Source of the DNA: Moorena bouillonii PNG
GTDB taxonomy: Bacteria; Cyanobacteriota; Cyanobacteriia; Cyanobacteriales; Coleofasciculaceae
DNA length: 64,000 nucleotides
Reading direction: 5' to 3'
Assembly (NCBI RefSeq): GCF_001942495.1
Contig: NZ_MKZS01000001.1
Span: 7,926,902-7,990,901 of the forward strand
Of this stretch, positions 1-8,395 are shown one piece after another. Position 1 is the first letter of the stretch; every line of letters starts with the position of its first letter. Under the pieces are notes generated by a model. That model worked only from the letters and a program-made list of their open reading frames with translations. It searched no databases and was not told where the DNA came from. The position numbers and the translations under genes were made by a program.

Positions 1-52
1 TCGGGAATCGGGAATCGGGAATCGGGAATCGGGAATCGGGAATCGGGAATTG
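1..52. repeat. GGGAATC heptamer tandem repeat (truncated by window edge)
   Basis: About seven perfect copies of the heptamer GGGAATC start at the window edge and end in a degenerate copy. The same heptamer forms a much longer array at 47865-47986 behind apcF. No coding function is apparent. Confidence 0.95.
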
Positions 53-178
53 GGAGTTTTGAATCTAATTCCCCCCTTTTTTAAGGGGGGTTAGGGGGGA
101 TCTATGTACCTAATTTCAAAAGTGACATGCTCCCCGGCATACCGACATCAAATTAACTATAAAATAGGAGTTTTTTGT

Positions 179-450
179 CTAGATTTTTAATAAAATTACT
201 GGTCTGGTGGGCAGTGCCTAATACCAATTCAAAACCTCACAATCCTGTTGGTTCGCACTGCCCACCCTACATCTACATATATAGGTCTGGTGGGCAGTGC
301 CTAATAACAATTCAAAACCTGAAAATCCTGTTGGTATCCACTGCCCAGCCTACATCTACTAGATTTTTAATAAAATTACTCCTCTGGTGGGCAGTGCATA
401 ATAACAATTGAAAACCTGACAATCCTGTTAGTACGCACTGCCCACCCTAC
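179..450. repeat. Three palindromic GGTGGGCAGTG units inside a duplicated segment
   Basis: Three units (about 206-270, 289-352, 386-450) each begin GGTGGGCAGTG and end with its complement CACTGCCCACCC (one copy has CCAGCC). An AT-rich flank beginning CTAGATTTTTAATAAAA precedes units 1 and 3, at 179 and 359, showing a roughly 180-bp duplication. Related single palindromes occur at 2966-3034 and 57861-57929. The short reading frame across the region is an artefact of the repeats. Confidence 0.85.
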
Positions 451-717
451 ATCTACTTCTTCCCACACTTCCCACCCTCCCCACACTTCCCACCCTCCCC
501 ACACTTCCCACCCTCTCCCTATCTCCCCTGCCGATAAAGCAAATCGATAATTGCCATGAGTTTTTCTTAAGTTAATAGATTTATTAATAAATTATTAATA
601 CTAAGTTAAAGGCTTATGTTTCTGGGGGTTGTGTCTTGACCATAGACTTAAGTAAATGATTTTAGTAAGATCATTAAATAAATCTAATGGATGTATTTGC
701 AGTACAGTAAAAAGTAG
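451..717. other. AT-rich intergenic region upstream of bicA
   Basis: This stretch holds a short CCCACACTTCCCACCCT-type tandem repeat (about 467-515) and then AT-rich DNA. No gene is visible. It is the presumed promoter region of bicA, but I could not assign -35/-10 boxes with confidence. Confidence 0.5.
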
Positions 718-761
718 TTACCTACATGTAATGTAACAATTACCTAAATGTAATTTAACAA
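718..761. promoter_or_regulatory. Two 22-bp direct repeats abutting the bicA start codon
   Basis: Two adjacent copies of a 22-bp unit beginning TTACCTA and ending TAACAA (718-739 and 740-761, two mismatches) run directly into the ATG at 761. They occupy the place where a ribosome binding site would be expected, and no purine-rich Shine-Dalgarno is present. Inference: an operator for a regulator of bicarbonate uptake, or a leader duplication. Confidence 0.45.
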
Positions 762-2464
762 TGCAACTAACTAACCAAATTCACTTTCGTAACATTAAGG
801 GGGATATTTTTGGTGGACTAACCGCCGCCGTTATCGCCCTCCCCATGGCTCTTACCTTCGGTGTCGCCTCCGGTGCTGGGGCAGAAGCTGGTTTGTGGGG
901 TGCTGTATTAATCGGCTTTTTTGCTGCGGTATTTGGAGGTACTCCCACCCTAATTTCTGAACCCACTGGCCCCATGACGGTGGTGATGACAGCGGTAATT
1001 GCTAACCTTACCGCTGCTAATGCAGACAACGGCTTGGCTATGGCTTTTACCGTGGTCATGTTAGCCGGAATTTTTCAAATTCTGTTTGGCTTTCTGCGCC
1101 TAGGCAAATACATTACGTTGATGCCCTACACCGTCATTTCCGGTTTTATGTCGGGTATTGGCATCATACTAATTATTTTGCAAACTGCTCCTTTCTTGGG
1201 TCAAGGTAGCCCTAAAGGTGGCGTCATTGGCACAGTTACTAGTTTGCCCGAACTGATAGCAAACATCAACCCGATTGAAACTATTTTAGCTGTTTTGACG
1301 GTAGCAATTCTTGTTTTGATGCCCCGCAAATGGAAACGCATCTTACCCCCCCAGTTGGTAGCATTAATTCTGGGAACAGTTTTGTCTTTGGTGTTTTTCT
1401 CTGGAGTAGAGATTCGCCGTATTGGGGAAATTGCTGTTGGTTTGCCTAATTTGCGTCTACCGGTGTTTACCACTCAACAGTTACAATTAATGGTGGTTGA
1501 TGCTTTGGTGCTAGCTACACTGGGCTGCATTGATGCATTACTAACGTCCCTGGTGGCTGATAGTTTAACCCGCACCGAACATGATTCTAATAAAGAGTTG
1601 ATGGGTCAGGGTTTAGGTAATTTGGTATCCGGTTTATTTGGCGGTATTCCTGGGGCTGGCGCAACCATGGGAACTGTGGTTAATATCCAAGCCGGGGGTA
1701 GGAGTGCCCTTTCTGGAATCGCCCGTGCTTTAGCATTACTAGTAGTTGTGCTGTGGGCTGCCCCCCTCACCAAAAGTATTCCCCTTGCTGTTTTGGCTGG
1801 TATCGCCCTCAAGGTAGGTATTGATATTATTGACTGGGGTTTCCTCAAGCGTGCCCATAAAATTTCTTGGAAAGCATCCCTGATTATGTACGGGGTGATT
1901 TTACTGACTGTTTTTGTTGACTTGATTGTGGCCGTGGGAGTAGGAGTATTTATTGCCAATATCCTCACCATTGAGCGTCTTAGTGCTCATAGAGCAGACA
2001 GTGTTAAGGCGATTACCTATGACGATGAGGAAATTCAGCTTTCCCAGGAAGAAAAAGTACTATTGGATCAAGGTGACGGTCGTATTGTACTGTTTCATCT
2101 CAGTGGACCGATGATTTTTGGGGTTGCCAAGGCAATTTCCCGTCAACACAATGCCATTGAAGGTTTTGATGTACTGATTCTGGATTTCAGTGATGTACCT
2201 ATTTTAGGTGTTACCGCTACCCTAGCTTTGGAAAATGCTATTCAAGAAGCCTTAGATAAAGGTCGTCAAGTATTTATTGTAGGGGCAGCAGGCAAAACCA
2301 GAAAGCGCTTACAAAGCTTGGATATCTGGCATAAGATTCCAGCCCAAAACCTAGAAGTTAGTCGTTTAGAAGCACTGCGGTTGTCTCGTACGATCGTGAA
2401 TAACTATCAAAATTATGCACCAAGTCAGGCACAAGCTAATTTTGATTTGTCAGCTGATATATAA
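761..2464 (+). CDS. bicA: SulP-family sodium-dependent bicarbonate transporter BicA
   Basis: This 567-residue inner-membrane protein closely follows the cyanobacterial BicA pattern. The N-terminus carries HFRNI..GDIFGGLTAAVIALPMAL, followed by the SulP core with GGTPTLISEPTGPMTVV and about a dozen hydrophobic segments. A cytoplasmic STAS domain spans roughly residues 435-545 (RIVLFHLSGPMIFG, DFSDVPILGVTATLAL). BicA imports bicarbonate with sodium to feed the carboxysome, which fits the carboxysome shell gene ccmP elsewhere in the window. The start is the first ATG, matching the family start. Length is normal. The next gene is about 620 bases away, so bicA is probably monocistronic. High confidence. 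Confidence 0.93.
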   Translation: MQLTNQIHFRNIKGDIFGGLTAAVIALPMALTFGVASGAGAEAGLWGAVLIGFFAAVFGGTPTLISEPTGPMTVVMTAVIANLTAANADNGLAMAFTVVMLAGIFQILFGFLRLGKYITLMPYTVISGFMSGIGIILIILQTAPFLGQGSPKGGVIGTVTSLPELIANINPIETILAVLTVAILVLMPRKWKRILPPQLVALILGTVLSLVFFSGVEIRRIGEIAVGLPNLRLPVFTTQQLQLMVVDALVLATLGCIDALLTSLVADSLTRTEHDSNKELMGQGLGNLVSGLFGGIPGAGATMGTVVNIQAGGRSALSGIARALALLVVVLWAAPLTKSIPLAVLAGIALKVGIDIIDWGFLKRAHKISWKASLIMYGVILLTVFVDLIVAVGVGVFIANILTIERLSAHRADSVKAITYDDEEIQLSQEEKVLLDQGDGRIVLFHLSGPMIFGVAKAISRQHNAIEGFDVLILDFSDVPILGVTATLALENAIQEALDKGRQVFIVGAAGKTRKRLQSLDIWHKIPAQNLEVSRLEALRLSRTIVNNYQNYAPSQAQANFDLSADI

Positions 2465-2484
2465 GTTTTGTTGTAAGCATTTAT

Positions 2485-2583
2485 AGCTTTGGCTTAAAAA
2501 AACTTGAGTTCGATAACTGATCAATCACCTTTCCTTAATGGTTTCCAGCTTTGGCTTAAAAAAACTTGAGTTCGATAACTGAT
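2485..2583. repeat. 37-bp direct repeat downstream of bicA
   Basis: A 37-bp unit beginning AGCTTTGGCTTAAAAAAAC is present perfectly at 2485-2521 and again at 2547-2583, separated by 25 bases. It starts about 20 bases after the bicA stop codon and leads into the hairpin at 2592-2648. Confidence 0.85.
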
Positions 2584-2591
2584 TAATCAGC

Positions 2592-2648
2592 TTTGCTAAT
2601 TGATTAATCAGCTTTTCCTTAAACAAACCTGATTAATCAATTAGCAAA
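2592..2648. repeat. Perfect 20-bp inverted repeat with 17-base loop
   Basis: Arms at 2592-2611 and 2629-2648 are exact complements (TTTGCTAATTG... against ...CAATTAGCAAA). No T-run follows on either strand, so it is not a textbook terminator. It could be an mRNA 3'-end stabiliser for bicA or a mobile repeat relic. Confidence 0.7.
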
Positions 2649-2705
2649 CGTTACAAATGAGAAAGAATTTGCGTTAGTTACTTAATCCGTAGTAATAATA
2701 GCACT

Positions 2706-2750
2706 GAAGCGTTGAATGTTTAAAACGTTCAACGCTTCTGACTTTTTGAT
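2706..2750 (+). terminator. Hairpin followed by a T-run, possible bicA terminator
   Basis: Arms GAAGCGTTGAA (2706-2716) and TTCAACGCTTC (2728-2738) pair perfectly. The pairing can extend inward with one G-U, giving a nearly loopless palindrome. TGACTTTTTGAT follows. It lies about 240 bases after bicA, so the assignment to bicA is tentative. Confidence 0.5.
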
Positions 2751-2965
2751 ACCTTTTGATAGTTGTTTAGTTAACAAAAATAAAAATTATTTAAAATAAA
2801 TTAAAATATCGACGTCTTGCATAAATAGCCAACAACAGGGTGATAAGTACTATAGCGTTTATAGGATTTATGAGGTACGCTTCTAAACCTCAAAGTCCCC
2901 CTTGATAAGGGGGATTTAGGGGGATCTATTTGTACCTCATAGCATAGAGTGAGCCGTAGTGAGCC

Positions 2966-3034
2966 GTAGGGTGGGCAGTGGATAAGACCAATTGAAAAGC
3001 TGACAATCGCTTTGCTAGCCACTGCCCACCCTAC
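2966..3034. repeat. GTAGGGTGGGCA palindromic repeat
   Basis: The ends GTAGGGTGGGCAGTGG and CCACTGCCCACCCTAC are exact inverted repeats around a 37-base centre. This is the same family as the units at 179-450 and the copy at 57861-57929. It sits 54 bases before the next gene. Confidence 0.85.
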
Positions 3035-3087
3035 CTCAACGTTTGCCTCTTGCCTTGCCCTAATATTCCCAAAACATTTTTACTGAC

Positions 3088-4074
3088 ATGATTGCTCAAG
3101 AATTTGATGAGTTTTACCCCTCCCGTCCAGTTCTGAGTGTAGTCTCTGGAGTAGACTCAGAATCAGAGTTAGCTTGGATACAAGCAAAAGAGTCTGCTGA
3201 TCAAGTTGTCTTCAAAAATACAGGCAAACATCTCAGTGACATTGAAACCAAAGTACTTCAGGGTTCCTGGGAAGGGAAAACCTATGAGCAGATCGCCAAT
3301 AGGTATGGCTACAGTGCTGAGTATCTTAACAAAGATATCGGCAACAAATTATGGAATAAGCTGTCAGAAGCCTTAGGAGAAAGGGTTACCAAAAATAGTT
3401 TCAAACAAGCACTGAAAAGAGCATGGAAAAAGTGTCAAAGTAAATCAGTTAGCACTAATAGAGAGCAGCAACCATCTGAGCCCCTAACAACGCTACCATT
3501 TCCGTCGGGTTGGGTGGCCCTGGATTCACCTCTTTATGTGGACCGAGACAGCATCGAATCTCTCTGTTACGATACCGTTATTATGCCTGGTTCCCTGATT
3601 CAGATTAAAGCACCAAAGCTAATGGGAAAAACCTCCTTAATGATGAGGATTCTAGCTCATGCTCAATCCCAGGATTTTCAAACGGTGTATTTAGATTTGA
3701 ATAGTGTAGACCGAGCCATTTTAACGGATTTAGATAAATTCCTACGCTGGCTCTGTTTGAAAGTTGGTCGGCAGTTAAAGTTAGACAATCAGTTAAATGA
3801 TTATTGGGATACAGAGATTTTGGGTAGTAACGATAACTGCACAGTCTATTTTGAAGAGTATTTACTGGCAGAAATAGATTGTCCCCTAGTCTTAGCATTG
3901 GATGAAGTCGATCGAGTTTTTCCCTACCCCGAAGTAATAGAAGACTTTTTAGGGATGCTGCGCAGCTGGCATGAGAAAGCCAAGATTTCAGATATCTGGA
4001 AGCAACTGCGGCTAGTGATAGCACATTCTACCTCAGGGGGTGACAAGCGCTCTTTAAAATCTTACAGGGGTTAG
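3088..4074 (+). pseudogene. AAA-like ATPase with vWA-MoxR-type N-terminal HTH, 5' part of a MITE-interrupted gene
   Basis: The N-terminal portion (about residues 30-115) resembles the helix-turn-helix found on cyanobacterial vWA-MoxR-associated proteins. An AAA_35-type ATPase follows, with a P-loop-like segment KLMGKTSL (about residue 175) and a Walker B LALDEVD (about 270). The native frame ends at 4031, inside AHST, where a 237-bp MITE is inserted; the last residues of this reading frame are element sequence. The gene resumes at 4269. Without the element and one target copy the frames join as IAHSTEVYIPL, so the ancestral protein was about 470 residues. Such proteins are thought to act as signalling STAND-like ATPases. 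The role here is unknown. Confidence 0.8.
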
Positions 4075-4268
4075 GTTAATGGGGTTAGGTGTTAGGTAAA
4101 ATTGCCCTGGCGGGATGGATTGATTAAAACTATCATTGACAAAGTATGCGTGAAAATTGCTTCAATTGCTGGGAAATACAAATGACACCGATGCGCTCAT
4201 TTTACCCAATACCTAAAACCTAAAACCTAACACCTATATAGGTTTGAGCTTTGTTGTCACCCCGTGAG
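4032..4268. mobile_element. 237-bp MITE with 15-bp TIRs and 9-bp target duplication
   Basis: The left end CTCAGGGGGTGACAA and the right end TTGTCACCCCGTGAG are inverted repeats with one mismatch. The element is flanked by direct repeats ACATTCTAC (4023-4031 and 4269-4277). It carries no transposase. Removing the element plus one repeat takes out 246 bases, a multiple of three, and restores the host frame exactly. The ends share GGGGGTGACA with the MITE at 46398-46618. Confidence 0.92.
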
Positions 4269-4754
4269 ACATTCTACAGAAGTTTATATTCCCTTGGACT
4301 TAAATCAATCTTCCTTTAACGCTGGGATTCCAGTAGAGTTGCGAGAGTTTGACCAACAGCAGGTAAAAAATTTGGCTCAGCTCCATGGACTAAATTGGGA
4401 GAATGCCCAGATAGAGAAATTAATGACAATGGTATCTGGTCATCCCTATCTGGTACGGTTAGCGATGTATGAAATTGGCTCTGGCAAGGTAACATTCCAG
4501 CAGTTGTGGCAAGATGCACCGACAGAAGCAGGTATTTATAGCAACCATTTGCGGCGACATTTAGAAACACTGCAACAATCACCAGAGTTGCTTCAGGCCC
4601 TCAAGAAAGTTGTCACGTCATCCGAGCCAGTGGAACTAAATCCCATAGAGATTTACAAACTACACAGTATGGGGTTGATAGAGCGACAGGGTAACTATGT
4701 TCTCGCTGCAATTTGTATCGGGAATATTTTTACCAAGTTCTAGCTTTTAGGTAA
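4264..4754 (+). pseudogene. 3' part of the interrupted AAA-like ATPase gene, with a second frameshift near 4704
   Basis: This piece holds the ATPase C-terminal region (FDQQQVKNLAQLHGLNW, SGHPYLVRLAMYEI), typical of the AAA_35 family. The GTG at 4264 lies in the MITE, so it is not the native start. The open frame stops at 4743 with an atypical tail. Shifting frame near 4704 reads RCNLYREYFYQVL and stops at 4754, the tail expected for this family (a CELYR-YF-type ending). One base therefore appears to be missing near 4704. This is a second lesion, or a sequencing error, independent of the MITE. Confidence 0.75.
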
Positions 4755-4821
4755 GCATCTGCGCTACGCGCACGCTGCGCGAACAGCTGTCAGCTATCAG
4801 CTAATGAAACAGCAAACATGA

Positions 4822-5502
4822 ATGGCAGATATTTTTGGTAATAGCAATCCTAATGTGCTACCTGGCACAAACAACAGCGACAGAATCTTTGGTTTGGGTG
4901 ATGATGATCAACTGCGTGGTGGAGGTGGATACGATCGGCTATTTGGCGATCGCAATGCTCCAGGAGAGCAGCCTATAATTATTATCCCCGGAAATGACAC
5001 CCTTTGGGGAGGTGGCGGCACTGACGAACTGTTTGGCGATGCTGGTAATGACTTCCTCGATGGTGGCAATGACGATGACTCCCTTGAGGGTGGCATAGGT
5101 AATGATACTCTGCTTGGGGGTGATGGCAATGATACTCTCGTTGGTGTTAATCCCTTGGCAATAACACCCGGTTTTGATGAGATTGACTCCCTAACTGGTG
5201 GTTCTGGAGGAGATCTATTTGTGCTTGGTGATGCTAATCAAGCTTACTATGACCATCTAGGCGAGAGTGATTTTGCTATCATCACAGATTTGAATCTGTT
5301 TGAGGATAGTATTCAACTCAACGGAAATCCTGCTCGCTATGAATTGCAAGAAGAAACCGTCATCCTTGATTCTGGAGATGTGATTCAGGGACTAGGAATT
5401 TACGCTATCCAAGAAAGTTCCGGTTCAAATGATTTGATTGGTTTGATAGAAAACTCCCCCATAGGTCTGGATTTGAACGATTCTGTATTTAATTTCGTTT
5501 AG
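4822..5502 (+). CDS. Small RTX (hemolysin-type calcium-binding repeat) protein
   Basis: This 226-residue acidic protein has glycine/aspartate nonapeptide repeats between about residues 20 and 115 (GGGGTDELFGD, DGGNDDDSLEGG, GGDGNDTLVG). Such repeats bind calcium in a parallel beta-roll. The last 100 residues (SGGDLFVLGD, FAIITDLNLFEDSIQL) resemble the C-terminal cap found after RTX repeats in cyanobacterial proteins. No catalytic domain and no N-terminal signal peptide are visible; RTX proteins usually leave through type I secretion. The start is the ATG at 4822. The gene stands alone on its strand. Confidence 0.8.
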   Translation: MADIFGNSNPNVLPGTNNSDRIFGLGDDDQLRGGGGYDRLFGDRNAPGEQPIIIIPGNDTLWGGGGTDELFGDAGNDFLDGGNDDDSLEGGIGNDTLLGGDGNDTLVGVNPLAITPGFDEIDSLTGGSGGDLFVLGDANQAYYDHLGESDFAIITDLNLFEDSIQLNGNPARYELQEETVILDSGDVIQGLGIYAIQESSGSNDLIGLIENSPIGLDLNDSVFNFV

Positions 5503-6050
5503 TTTCTATTGAACCAAACTTGATAGAGTGCGGTCTGAACTTGACTCAGATCGCCTCTTTAAGCACAACAGAAATCGATGTTGCCAGAATTTAAATTCTA
5601 GGTTCGCTGTCAATCATATCATCAATTTTTTCCAGAAAACTGTGTCTATTTCCATTAGCTTTAATCGCATTTTCTGAACCACCATGAATATTGGCTAGTA
5701 AATTATAGCGTTTCTAGGACTCATGAGGTACACATTATTTTTTACTTCTTCCCTCTTCCCTTCCCCTCCTGGGAGGGGTTAGGGGTTGGTTCCTCTTTCT
5801 TCTTCTCTGCTCCCTGCTCCCTGCTCCCTGCTCCCTAAAAACCAGAAATTTGTACCTCACAAGTTGTATAATTGCTATATACAACTTGTGAGGTACTCAA
5901 GTACAAACCGTTATAATAGATTCAGGCGGTTCCGGTAAATCCCTGTCCGACATTCATCTCGCCATTGATCAGGCAGCATTCCATCGGAGCATCCTGTCGG
6001 CGGAATGCTAAAAAAAGCACTACTCCCATCACTCCTCTAAACAAAATCTA
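5503..6050. other. Intergenic region with minisatellite and strong hairpins
   Basis: The region contains CTCCCTG tandem copies at about 5807-5836, a 19-bp hairpin at 5852-5896, and a weaker hairpin at 5975-6009 (AGCATTCC/GGAATGCT) followed by AAAAAA just before the next gene. A short coding-like stretch at about 5915-6008 (reading IDSGGSGKSLSDIHLAIDQ) has no recognisable full gene around it. Confidence 0.5.
5852..5896. repeat. 19-bp perfect hairpin
   Basis: Arms 5852-5870 and 5878-5896 are exact complements (GTACCTCACAAG... and ...CTTGTGAGGTAC) around a 7-base loop. The motif GTACCTCA and its complement TGAGGTAC recur at nearby repeat edges (around 2872, 2930 and 5725), suggesting the end of a small repeat family. 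Confidence 0.7.
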
Positions 6051-7163
6051 ATGTCTGGTAACTCACCCCCACTCATTCAAACCCTCACCCCAGAGCGTTG
6101 GGCAGGGTGGAGCATGGACTTTATCGGGGCAGGCTATATTGCTTTATTTGTCAAAAATGGTCGGTGTGTGCGGGTATGGAAGCCAGGGCGTCATGTCAGC
6201 TTCGCCCTACCCTGGCTAGAAAAATGTGAACTGCTCCTAGTAGACAGCAAACTCCGGCACTTGCCCATTACCTCTCAAGGAGACTTTCTATCCCGCGATC
6301 AGTATCTTGTCAATGTCTCTTTGAATGTAATGTATCAAGTGGTAGATGCCAAACGAGTTGCCCTAGAAATATCTGACCCCATTGCTGCCTTAACTAGTGC
6401 CGTTAAAGATAGCTTAGGAGTAGCAATTAGTCACCTAAGGATGGAACAGTTAACCAATCAGGGACGGGTAGACGTCCGACAATATATTCTCGACCATGTT
6501 GACGTTTACTATACCGTAGGCTTTTCCATCGAAGATGTGCGAGTCAGTGACATCAGCTTTCCTAACACACGGGGGATAATTCGTCAAGTCGAAGGGATGA
6601 GTGCTCGACAGGAAGCAGAACATGAAGCCGTCCTAAAAATGCAGATTGCCAATGCTGGTCGCCCAGAACTCTCCCCACCACCAATCCAGCAAGTCAATAT
6701 CCTCCCTGGTGGAGAAGCTAACTCTAAACACTCTATTGTCAATCAGGAAATACCTAGGGCTACAATTCCAGACGAATCAGCCGCCACACCCAGTCTGCCC
6801 ATTCGCGATCAACCAGTACTTGCCCCAACCGTACTTTTTTCCAATCCTACCCCAGCAAGCAAGGGGCGTTTAGTAAACCGTTCATCCGGTGCCATCATTG
6901 TTTTGTCTGCTAATCCTTTCACTATTGGCAGAGAACCCACGAACACCCTAGTGTTAGAAGATGCGATGTGTTCTCGCAACCATGCCCAAATTCTGCAAAT
7001 TCCAGAGCCTCAGGACAAAGTGCGCTATCAAATCATTGATGTAGGTAGTTCCAATGGTACTTTTGTGGACCAACAGCGGCTTACCTCCCATCAACCCTTT
7101 TCGCTCAGTGCAGGAAATGTGATCCAGATTGGTAATCAGGAATGGACTTTCCAGTTACCTTGA
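6051..7163 (+). CDS. SPFH/Band-7-like domain fused to a C-terminal FHA domain
   Basis: Residues about 25-205 look like an SPFH/Band-7 domain. After GAGYIALFVKNGRCVRVWKPGRH, a beta-rich core (YLVNVSLNVMYQVVDAKRV) and a helical part (SARQEAEHEAVLKMQIAN) follow. A proline-rich linker leads to an FHA domain at about 285-368, with the key motifs TIGRE, CSRNHA and SSNGTF that bind phosphothreonine. Inference: a scaffold reading Ser/Thr phosphorylation. There is no signal peptide or clear membrane helix. It converges on the REC-kinase gene and their 3' ends overlap by 59 bases, so both strands code at 7105-7163. The start is the only good ATG. Confidence 0.8.
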   Translation: MSGNSPPLIQTLTPERWAGWSMDFIGAGYIALFVKNGRCVRVWKPGRHVSFALPWLEKCELLLVDSKLRHLPITSQGDFLSRDQYLVNVSLNVMYQVVDAKRVALEISDPIAALTSAVKDSLGVAISHLRMEQLTNQGRVDVRQYILDHVDVYYTVGFSIEDVRVSDISFPNTRGIIRQVEGMSARQEAEHEAVLKMQIANAGRPELSPPPIQQVNILPGGEANSKHSIVNQEIPRATIPDESAATPSLPIRDQPVLAPTVLFSNPTPASKGRLVNRSSGAIIVLSANPFTIGREPTNTLVLEDAMCSRNHAQILQIPEPQDKVRYQIIDVGSSNGTFVDQQRLTSHQPFSLSAGNVIQIGNQEWTFQLP

Positions 7164-8391
7164 GCAGTTGATCCGCATCTAATACTCTACGAGGTAGCAT
7201 TACCGTAAAGGTAGTGCCAAGACTGATATCACTGTTTAGACTAATTGTCCCGCCATGGATATCGACACATTTTTTGACAATAGCTAACCCCAGTCCACTA
7301 CCAGAAATATTTTCTACATTCGAGCCTCGATGAAAAGCATTAAACAGATTATGTTGGTCTTTCCTCGGAATGCCAATCCCATCATCACTCACCTCAAAAA
7401 TAACTTGGTTATTTTGACAGGCAAACTTAATCAAAACCTTACCTCCATTAGGGGAATACTTGATAGCATTATCAATCAGATGGGTAAGGATTTGTAGTAG
7501 CAGCTTAGAATCAAACAACGGTCGCCCACACTGTTGATCAATTTTTAAAATCAGGCGATGTTGCTCACCATAGTTATGTTGCATGTCATCCACTAGATCA
7601 CGCACAAATACCCCTAAATCCAAAGGAGTAGGCTGAAACTCTAGTTGTTCAAATTCTGCCTTATTAAGGAACATCACATTACCCATTAAGTCCGTTATCC
7701 GTTGAACAGCTTCTCGGATCCGTTGAAAATGTTGGCTTTGCTTAGATTTATCCCATCTATGGCAGTAAGCTTCCAGGAGTTCAGAACTGGAGAGAATGCT
7801 GGTCAAAGGCGTGCGGTACTCATGGGAAATGGCTATGATCATCCGAGATTTAAGATGATTGAATTCTTGTTCTTGGGCTAGAGCTTTGCGTAGCTGAGCT
7901 TCTAATTCTCGCAGTTGCTGGTTTGCCTGTTGTAGATCAGCAGTGCGTTCCGCTACCCGTTCCTCTAAGTATAGATTTTGGTCTTCTAGTTGTTTGGTCA
8001 GGAAATGCAGTTGTAAATGCACCTTGAGACGGGCTAACACTTCTTCAGTCTGAAACGGCTTGGTGATGTAATCTACAGCCCCCAGGGACAAACCTTTGAT
8101 CTTATCAACCGTGTCATTCAAAGCAGTCATAAAAATCACTGGGATTTCATTAGTCGCCGGATTAGATTTCAGTCGGCGGCAGGTTTCAAAACCATCCATT
8201 CCTGGCATCATGACATCTAACAAAATCAGATCTGGTGTTGCATATTCGCTCTGATCGATAGCCGTTTCACCATCAGTTGCTACCAAGATTTCCCATCCCG
8301 AATTGGCGATCGCTTCTGACAACACTTTCAGATTCGTGGGATTGTCATCAACGATCAAGATAGTGGCTTGATCAACTTTATTGATAGTCAT
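7105..8391 (-). CDS. REC-domain sensor histidine kinase
   Basis: The protein has 428 residues. An N-terminal receiver domain (VDDNPTN, phosphoacceptor Asp59 in LLDVMMPG, switch lysine in ITKPF) is followed by a coiled coil at about 132-180. A HisKA domain has His190 in ISHEYRTPLTS. The HATPase_c domain has N box DNAIKYSPNGG, G1 box DDGIGIP and G2 box GSGLGLAIVK. It is soluble, so it probably takes input from a partner. Its start lies only 4 bases after the CHASE2 kinase stop on the same strand, so the two are very likely co-transcribed and act together. The order REC then kinase is common in cyanobacteria. Confidence 0.9.
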   Translation of the reverse strand: MTINKVDQATILIVDDNPTNLKVLSEAIANSGWEILVATDGETAIDQSEYATPDLILLDVMMPGMDGFETCRRLKSNPATNEIPVIFMTALNDTVDKIKGLSLGAVDYITKPFQTEEVLARLKVHLQLHFLTKQLEDQNLYLEERVAERTADLQQANQQLRELEAQLRKALAQEQEFNHLKSRMIIAISHEYRTPLTSILSSSELLEAYCHRWDKSKQSQHFQRIREAVQRITDLMGNVMFLNKAEFEQLEFQPTPLDLGVFVRDLVDDMQHNYGEQHRLILKIDQQCGRPLFDSKLLLQILTHLIDNAIKYSPNGGKVLIKFACQNNQVIFEVSDDGIGIPRKDQHNLFNAFHRGSNVENISGSGLGLAIVKKCVDIHGGTISLNSDISLGTTFTVMLPRRVLDADQLLKVTGKSIPDYQSGSHFLH

Positions 8392-8395
8392 GGAT

